DNA from: Strigamia acuminata
Lineage: Eukaryota; Arthropoda; Chilopoda; Geophilomorpha; Linotaeniidae
NCBI GenBank assembly: GCA_949358305.1
Contig: OX442314.1
Span: 29,871,118-29,931,117 of the forward strand
Direction of reading: 5' to 3'
DNA: 60,000 nt
Part shown: positions 49,201-58,200 of the stretch, piece by piece
How the letters are laid out: each line of letters opens with the position of its first letter
Numbering within the stretch: position 1 is the stretch's first letter
Notes under the pieces: model-generated
What the model was told of the DNA's origin: nothing
What the model saw: only the letters and a program-made list of their open reading frames with translations
Database searches by the model: none
Translations under genes and position numbers: made by a program

Positions 49201-52200
49201 TGGTATTTACTGCAACAGTTTCCTGTAACCAGGTTCCACCTTTGATGTCGTGGAGATGCCGTGAAATTACCTACACGATCCGATATCGGAGGAAAGGCGA
49301 GGACGGTTGGCGGCGGGTGACGGATCTCACTGAGCCGCACTACACGATCGAATCGCCGCCCTTTACGCTCTGGATTTTCCAGTTGAGGACGGAGAACTTG
49401 GCTGGTGCTAGCAATTGGTCTGCAGAAGTCAAATCGAAAACCGGACAAGATGGTAGGATTTTTGGGATTCGCTGCGAAATTGCAGAAATTGAAAAATCTC
49501 GTAAAATCTCGCGCATTGTTGAAAAATCTCGTCAAATCTCGCGCATTGTGAAAAATCTCGTAAAATCTCGCGCATTGTTGCAAAATCTAGCGAATTGTTG
49601 AAAAATCTCCTAAAATCTCGCTAATTGATGCAAAATCTCCTAAAATCTCGCTAATTGATGCAAAATCTCGTAAAATCTCGCTCATTGTTGCAAAATCTCG
49701 TAAAATCTCGCGGTTTATTGCAAAATCTCGTAAAATCTCGCGCTTTGTTACAATGTTACATCTATTCTTGCGTTCAATCGCGTCGAGGGGTTAGCCAATC
49801 GCAAAAATCACATACAAGATTTTGAAATCTTTTCAAACTTTGAAGATTTCAGGATTTCAGGCAGATTTTTTTAAAGATTTTGCGACTATCAACAATTTGT
49901 AAGATTTTATGGATTTTTAGGATTTTTAAAATTTTGGAGATTTCAGAGATTAATAAGATTTCGAAAATTTATTAAAGATTTTAGGGATTTGCGATAGATT
50001 CGAAGTTTTTAGGGTTTCAGGTGGATTTCCATAAACATTTTGCTTGATTTTACTACAACTTCTGCTTCGAAATCAAAATCTTAGCCGATACGAGATTTTC
50101 AGCATTAGCTCGCCGCCTCGTGCAATAACCCATCCATTCTTGCGTCAAAATCTCGCCAAATAACGCATCCAACTGTGAAACTCTTGCCCTGATATCGATT
50201 TTAGGACGTTCTAACTTCTAAAGCAACTTTGGACTAGGAGGGTATTATCAAGCTCGGAGGATATAATCAGCTAATTTGATGTTTATTGGACAATTTGTCA
50301 CTAATCCTGCACTGTAATTGCTCCCATATTAGTCGGCTAAAATAATCAAAATAAATTATATATTTTATCCCACACTGGATAACATCTGCAATAGTCTTTT
50401 TGTTAGCTAAACTTACAACTGGAACATACAAACCACAAAAACCACAAAAATTAAAATATTTTCTCAATTTTTCAAATGTGGAAGAAATTAAATTCTCTTA
50501 TTGGGGTTACGAGTTCATAGTGCGTTAGTGTCATTTAGAGGGTTTGAGCTTGGACTTTAATTTAATTTAATCAAAAATTAATGGTTAAGTAAATTATGAA
50601 TGCCCTTTGTGTGACATGTCCACCAAATTAAAGCATCCACGTGGGATTTCACATCACTTTATTGTGAAAATGAAGCTCAAAGTTGTTGTACTCAAATAAG
50701 AAGGGATTAAGAAGTTGCGACTCCTTTTAATTCGAAGAGGGTGAAAGTTAGAATAGAAATAAAAAAAAATATTTTTTTTTACGTCAATTTTAGCATATAA
50801 TTGACACTAAATTTAAGTTCTGCTTGCTCAACTTTGTGGGAAATGAATGTTTCATCCAAAAAATTGCTCAAAAATCAATAAATTGCAATGAATTCAAAAT
50901 TTAGGCGCAAGAGAGACTCAACAATTGCTTTTATCTTGCTTGCACTTTAATATATTTTATTTTGGGCTCAATACCCCCCTAGAACAGATCATTCTGAACA
51001 TTTTTGTTTAAAAAAAGAATCTAAAAGACCAATTTTTAGACGAGATAACTGAGAAATATGAAAAAACACACAAATCTATGGGAAAACAGTGGCTCCATCT
51101 GTGTTTTAAAGTTGGCGTGAACTAGGGGTTACAATCCCTCTTAACAGAAAAAATTATAAATATTCGTATAGAAAATGTAGATTCAATATTCAAATTTCTT
51201 ATTCTTTCAGCTCCTGGTCCTGTAACTTCACTGCAGGCAGTTGAAGTACTATCGACGTCATTTGAAATGCTATGGGAGGAGCCGAGCACAGTCAACGGCT
51301 TAATAGCACATTATGAAATTAAAGTGGATTTAGTTGAGATCTTATCCTGCAAACACCTGAATTTATCATCTACCTCTGCAACAACAAGAAAAGAAGTGAC
51401 AATCTTCCACGCTAACGCTAGTGGATTAACTATTAAGGTGTCTGGATTGAAACCTTACACGCGCTACAATGTATCCGTTACACCGTGGACCGTGGTACCG
51501 GGGCAACTCACTTCAAAAGTCATCGTCACATTGCCCAATGGTAATACAATCTTTTCGACATCTGACAAATAAAAGTGAAATTGTATAATATTTTAAAATG
51601 GGTATCTAAAAAAAAAAACTCTAAGATGTGAACGGTTCAAAAATATGGTTCAAAAATATATTTAACAATATATTGCATTTCAGTTAGTGCATTTGCAATT
51701 TTATCCCCATTATTCTACGACTAGTTTACTTTCTGTATTCATCAAACAACCCTACATAGGAGCGTAATACCATCAATTGTTGTGCGGTGGCGCCACTGTC
51801 GGAAACACTAAATGGAAAATAATCGAAAATAACAAAACATTTGTTTAATTAACTAATAATAATAAAAATGCAACTTCTTTGAAAAGTTAATTGAATCTAA
51901 GTAAGACACTTGATTTATCATTACGAATTAAATATTTAAATGTTATTTTGAATTAATAATGCAACAAAATCGAATCACGCACCAGCTACAATGCACGCAG
52001 TTTGTTTAGTACCTACCATTTGGGAATCCAGTTTAATTATCTCTTGCTTCTGGTCAATGGAAAAAATCTTTCGCCTTTTACTAAAGATTTCCGTGGCCGG
52101 GAGTATTCAATGAGTCTTTAGACCCAATTTTTTGCAATCCTGTTTTCGGACGGGATTATAAATAATCAAAAATAAGATTTAAATAAAAACGAAAACAAAA

Positions 52201-55200
52201 ATGGTTCGTTATTTGCTAAAATGGCCTAATTTATTGTTAACATAACCTATGGTGCACTTTATTAATAAGACGGTCTATTTTATTGTTAAAACTGTCTATT
52301 ATATTGCTAAAAAGTTTAAAACGGTTTATTTCTGCCAATACGATTCATTTAATTGCCAAAACGGTGCATTTTATTGATAAAACGGGCCTATTTATTGCCA
52401 AAATTGTTAATATTTTGGCGAAAAAACTCGTTTTAAACTTTAAAGCGAAAACCAGCCAAAAAATCCTCACATTCAACATTTCAAACAAAATTCGACTTTT
52501 AATTACAACGAACTTTCGCACCAAGCCGATCAAAAACAACCAATTTAATCCATTCTAACTAATACAGTACCAAATTCGACATTCTCCCGTCCTTCCCCCA
52601 CCCCCACCCCCACCCCCACCCCCACCCCCACCCCAACATACGGTCAAACCAAATCGACCAGACATTTGACATCCCTTATCAAACACACAAAACTTTCTAT
52701 TTAATACAAAAGAAAAAACGTTTTGTGATGTATAGCGTGCATTTTCTCATTCGTTAATCTCAATATTCCTTTTGTGTACATTTTCACATTTTCACATTTA
52801 ACGCATTTAACGCATTTTGTAAGACTTTTTATAAAATGTATTAACTTTTGCAAACCAATAGCACGCAAAATTGTATTACAAAATGCATGCTTGATTGGAT
52901 ATCGAAAGTTCTCGAATTGCAAATCTAGATCCGGTGACTTTGCTCCTTGGGATTGAATTTAATCGAAAAAAAAAGGAAATATACTAGTACATCAAAGAAA
53001 GTATACTGTATAGACATATTATGCAGAGAAAACAATATTGATTTTAGTCACAATATTAAAGTGCCAGGAACGGTCGGGCGGGACTACACGTGAGACCCAA
53101 TGCATTTCGGAATACATTGCAATATAATTTCAATATATTTTTTAGCCGTATGGATAGATAGAATGTTTTGTCTTTCGGTGAAGCACAGCAAAGCTTGTGC
53201 GGCGAATGGCACTTTCATAGTTTTTGTTTACCGTATTTTACCGATTAAGAGTCGCCCTCGAATAGTAGCCGCAGCTGAGATACCCAGAATACCATATTTT
53301 TGCAAAAGTACGGTATTGTTTTCATATTTAACCTCACGAACGTTTCGTTTGAGACGTTCAGACTTTGTTTGTTACATTAAACAAATGGAACTAACGAAAA
53401 ACCGAAATTGTAATTGCTGACAAAATGGCAGTTTTGAATAAGAGCCGCGGCTTTTAATCGATAAAATACGATATATGGTTTTTTGGTGTTTACATAAAAC
53501 AGAAGACAAAGAGATGTGTGAAACGTTGCACGAGCAACTTGTATAAATGAAATAGTATTCTTAAAACTTATTAAAACGTCGGATGGAGTCGGATTCGGAT
53601 CGAAAATGTTGTGGACTCGAGAAAACGTGTGCAGACAAGTTACATTTGAAAACCACATAGAAATTATATTCATTGTTCAAGGTATATAAAGGAAAGAGAT
53701 TATAACATTCCATTCAATTCCAAGAATATTTAACTTGGGTCACACTCACAAGTGAGCTTTATTCACTTGCGCCACGGTGGTAAAAACACAGAACTAATTT
53801 AATACGTTTTGGAAACACCAGTTGTGTAACTATGAAATGCAAAAACTTTATTTCATGCTTCTTTGTGAGCGTGTAAGTTTGGTCGATTAAGATTTAAGAA
53901 CATTCGTTTTTGATTTTGTTGGTGTCGCATATATTTCGTGTCCATTCTGTTTACAGAAAAACTGTTGACATATCCTGACTGCTTCGTCAACATTCAAATA
54001 CAAAAAAAAAATAATGCAATAAACAATTCTGGAATAGCAAATCTTCCCAAAAACATGTCACACTGTGAGATCATTTTTAAATGTATTACTGAACACCCGA
54101 CAAAAAAAAAAAAAAAAAAAACTTGGCCGACTTTTCCAAGATCTTATCAGGATGATCTTTTGCCAGCAAGCAATTTTTTTGATTATTTGGATTGGTTCCA
54201 ATGGCGTCTGTGCTACACTTTGATGGAATTTAACATGGATTTTTAAAAATAAAATTAAAATAAAATAGAAATCATTATTTTTTTGAATAAAAATATACCA
54301 TGTGATATTTTTTTTTGTGGTTTTAAATTGAAATATTTTTTATGCCTATTCTTTATAGTTCCAACAGTCTCACCTCACAATTTACGAGTGTGGTACAGCT
54401 ATGAAACTGAGCTTGGCTTTATATGGAGTGCTCCGCATTGTGAAGAAATCAATGGCCAACTTATCGCTTACATGTGTGTTTTGGAAGGTTTGGATGCCTG
54501 GGTTAAAGATGGGGAGAATAGATATATTGTTGAACATAAAACTACAAGGTAAAAAAAGAAAATATATTATCGTAAATGCTCTAATAGAACGCGGGTATTT
54601 GATTGACAGAACCTAGATGTCCTCCGCAATTTTGTTTGTGTTTTGGATCAATTTAGACATTTATTTTAGTTGTTTTGTTCAATTTAGACGTTTATTTTAG
54701 TCGTTTTGTTCAATTTAGACATTTATTTTAGTCGTTTTGTTCAATTTAGACATTTATATTAGTCGTTTTGTTCAATTTAGACATTTATTTTACTCGTTTT
54801 GTTCAATTTAGACATTTATATTAGTCGTTTTGTTCAATTTAGACATTTATTTTACTCGTTTTGTTCAATTTAGACATTTATTTTAGTCGTTTTGTTCAAT
54901 TTAGACATTTATTTTAGTTGTTTTGTTCAATTTAGACATTTATTTTATTTTAGTTGTTTTGTTCAATTTAGACATTTATTTTATTTTAGTTGTTTTGTTC
55001 AATTTAGACATTTATTTTATTTTAGTTGTTTTGTTCAATTTAGACATTTATTTTATTTTAGTTGTTTTGTTCAATTTAGACATTTATTTTATTTTAGTTG
55101 TTTTGTTCAATTTAGACATTTATTTTATTTTAGTTGTTTTGTTCAATTTAGACATTTATTTTATTTTAGTTGTTTTGTTCAATTTAGACATTTATTTTAT

Positions 55201-58200
55201 TTTAGTTGTTTTGTTCAATTTAGACATTTATTTTAGTCGTTTTGTTCAATTTAGACATTTATTTTACTCGTTTTGTTCAATTTAGACAATTATTTTATTT
55301 TAGTTGTTTTGTTCAATTTAGACATTTATTTTATTTTAGTTGTTTTGTTCAATTTAGACATTTATTTTATTTTAGTTGTTTTGTTCAATTTAGACATTTA
55401 TTTTATTTTAGTTGTTTTGTTCAATTTAGACATTTATTTTATTTTAGTTGTTTTGTTCAATTTAGACATTTATTTTATTTTAGTTGTTTTGTTCAATTTA
55501 GACATTTATTTTATTTTAGTTGTTTTGTTCAATTTAGACATTTATTTTATTTTAGTTGTTTTGTTCAATTTAGACATTTATTTTATTTTAGTTGTTTTGT
55601 TCAATTTAGACATTTATTTTATTTTAGTTGTTTTGTTCAATTTAGACATTTATTTTATTTTAGTTGTTTTGTTCAATTTAGACATTTATTTTATTTTAGT
55701 TGTTTTGTTCAATTTAGACATTTATTTTAGTCGTTTTGTTCAATTTAGACATTTATTTTACTCGTTTTGTTCAATTTAGACAATTATTTTATTTTAGTTG
55801 TTTTGTTCAATTTAGACATTTATTTTATTTTAGTTGTTTTGTTCAATTTAGACATTTATTTTATTTTAGTTGTTTTGTTCAATTTAGACATTTATTTTAT
55901 TTTAGTTGTTTTGTTCAATTTAGACATTTATTTTATTTTAGTTGTTTTGTTCAATTTAGACATTTATTTTATTTTAGTTGTTTTGTTCAATTTAGACATT
56001 TATTTTATTTTAGTTGTTTTGTTCAATTTAGACATTTATTTTATTTTAGTTGTTTTGTTCAATTTAGACATTTATTTTATTTTAGTTGTTTTGTTCAATT
56101 TAGACATTTATTTTATTTTAGTTGTTTTGTTCAATTTAGACATTTATTTTATTTTAGTTGTTTTGTTCAATTTAGACATTTATTTTATTTTAGTTGTTTT
56201 GTTCAATTTAGACATTTATTTTATTTTAGTTGTTTTGTTCAATTTAGACATTTATTTTATTTTAGTTGTTTTGTTCAATTTAGACATTTATTTTATTTTA
56301 GTTGTTTTGTTCAATTTAGACATTTATTTTAGTCGTTTTGTTCAATTTAGACATTTATTTTACTCGTTTTGTTCAATTTAGACATTTATTTTACTCGTTT
56401 TCTTCAATTTAGACATTTATTCTAATAGTTTTCTTCAATTTAGACATTTATTTTAGTCGTTTTGTTCAATTTAGACATTTATTTTACTCGTTTTGTTCAA
56501 TTTAGACATTTATTTTAGTCGTTTTGTTCAATTTAGACATTTATTTTAGTTGTTTTGTTCAATTTAGACAATTATTTTATTTTAGTTGTTTTGTTCAATT
56601 TAGACATTTATTTTATTTTAGTTGTTTTGTTCAATTTAGACATTTATTTTATTTTAGTTGTTTTGTTCAATTTAGACATTTATTTTATTTTAGTTGTTTT
56701 GTTCAATTTAGACATTTATTTTATTTTAGTTGTTTTGTTCAATTTAGACATTTATTTTATTTTAGTTGTTTAGTTCAATTTAGACATTTATTTTATTTTA
56801 GTTGTTTTGTTCAATTTAGACATTTATTTTAGTCGTTTTGTTCAATTTAGACATTTATTTTACTCGTTTTGTTCAATTTAGACATTTATTTTACTCGTTT
56901 TGTTCAATTTAGACATTTATTTTACTCGTTTTGTTCAATTTAGACATTTATTTTAGTCATTTTGTTCAGTTTAGACATTATTTTACTCGTTTTGTTCAAT
57001 TTAGACATTTATTTTACTCGTTTTGTTCAATTTAGACATTTATTTTAGTCGTCTTGTTCAATTTAGACATTTATTTTAGTCGTTTTGTTCAATTTAGACC
57101 CGTGTTGTAAAGGATACCGCATTGAATAGGTATCCGCATCTCGTTCTATAGCATTTGCGATATAATTATTACTACCTCGGATTATCCATGTTTTATAATC
57201 AATTTTTTTTAGTGTTGAAGGAAATCTTACGGCTGATGGTCTAATTTGGATCAAACTTTTAAAGCCATATAGTAATTATTTTCTTATGGTTTATTCTGGA
57301 ACATCGATCGGGTTCAGCCAAACGAGTAGCAATATTACTGCCAGAACAAAAGCAAGTGGTAAATTAATTTTTGTAATTGAATTTTTATTTGTTTTGTTCA
57401 TCTATCTTAAATTAGCAATTATCTAGGTGAACCGTATGCAAATTTTAATGCTTCTTTAATCCAATCCTATTTCTTTTTCGATTTTTTTTTTACTTTGTTT
57501 TATGGATTTTTGGGTTCTGGGATCACCGCTCAAGCGCAAAAGGCGCGCGCTTAGGGCTTCACTATCCTCAGTGACGCTGGGGCCTTTGACCTTTGAATTT
57601 GGCACCCCTTTGGTCTGTTTTCAGTCTCAGTGGGCAAGTGCACAGTGTAAAAACCAGATGGTTTTGATGTATAATTCAATTTGGGATTTATTTATGTCCA
57701 AATTGATATTTTGAAGTGTAATAACAATTGTTCCCGGAACACTTAATCTTGCTTGTCGACCCATTGGTCGAAAAAACAATCTAAAAAACACACAAAATGT
57801 GCTTTTTGACCCTTGTGGTCACTCTTAGCGTTAGTAAAATATGTATTAAAACGAAGAAATAGTCGAACCTCGTTATAACGAATCGCGATATAATGAATTT
57901 TTTGTTTAACTTCAACTTAAAAGTGGCTTTAATCACAATCAAAATTATCATTTATTGGTTTTGGATTGAAACCAGCTGTGGGGGCTCAATTTAAGCATTG
58001 GATTTTCGCTATTCTTCTACTATGCATGCACAAAAAGAACTCCAATAGGTACTTGGTCATAAACTACGAGGATATTGAAGCATGCCGCAATGCAACAATT
58101 GAATCACTTTTTCTGGCACACTGCCATTGCTATCCCAGCAATATTTCAGTCGTTCGCCAGCATACAAAGTAGTGGTAAACGCCAACACCGGTTCAATTAT

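Larger units (their letters stand above)
51541..54358 (+). other. Intron between FN3-3 and FN3-4 (2.8 kb)
   Basis: It contains the degenerate repeat at 52205-52430, the (CCCCCA)n tract and a small MITE at 53230. No other gene seen. Confidence 0.6.

Noticed and set aside
49453-49601. Extension of exon n through the open frame to 49601
   Set aside because: The donor GATG|gtagga at 49453 fits the phase-1 exon at 51211, and the extension reads tandem-repeat DNA.
54892-56832. Long open frames encoding repeated [11 protein letters not shown] or [11 protein letters not shown] peptides
   Set aside because: They are produced by a 36-bp satellite whose length is a multiple of three. They lie in an intron and end when 31-bp units break the frame.
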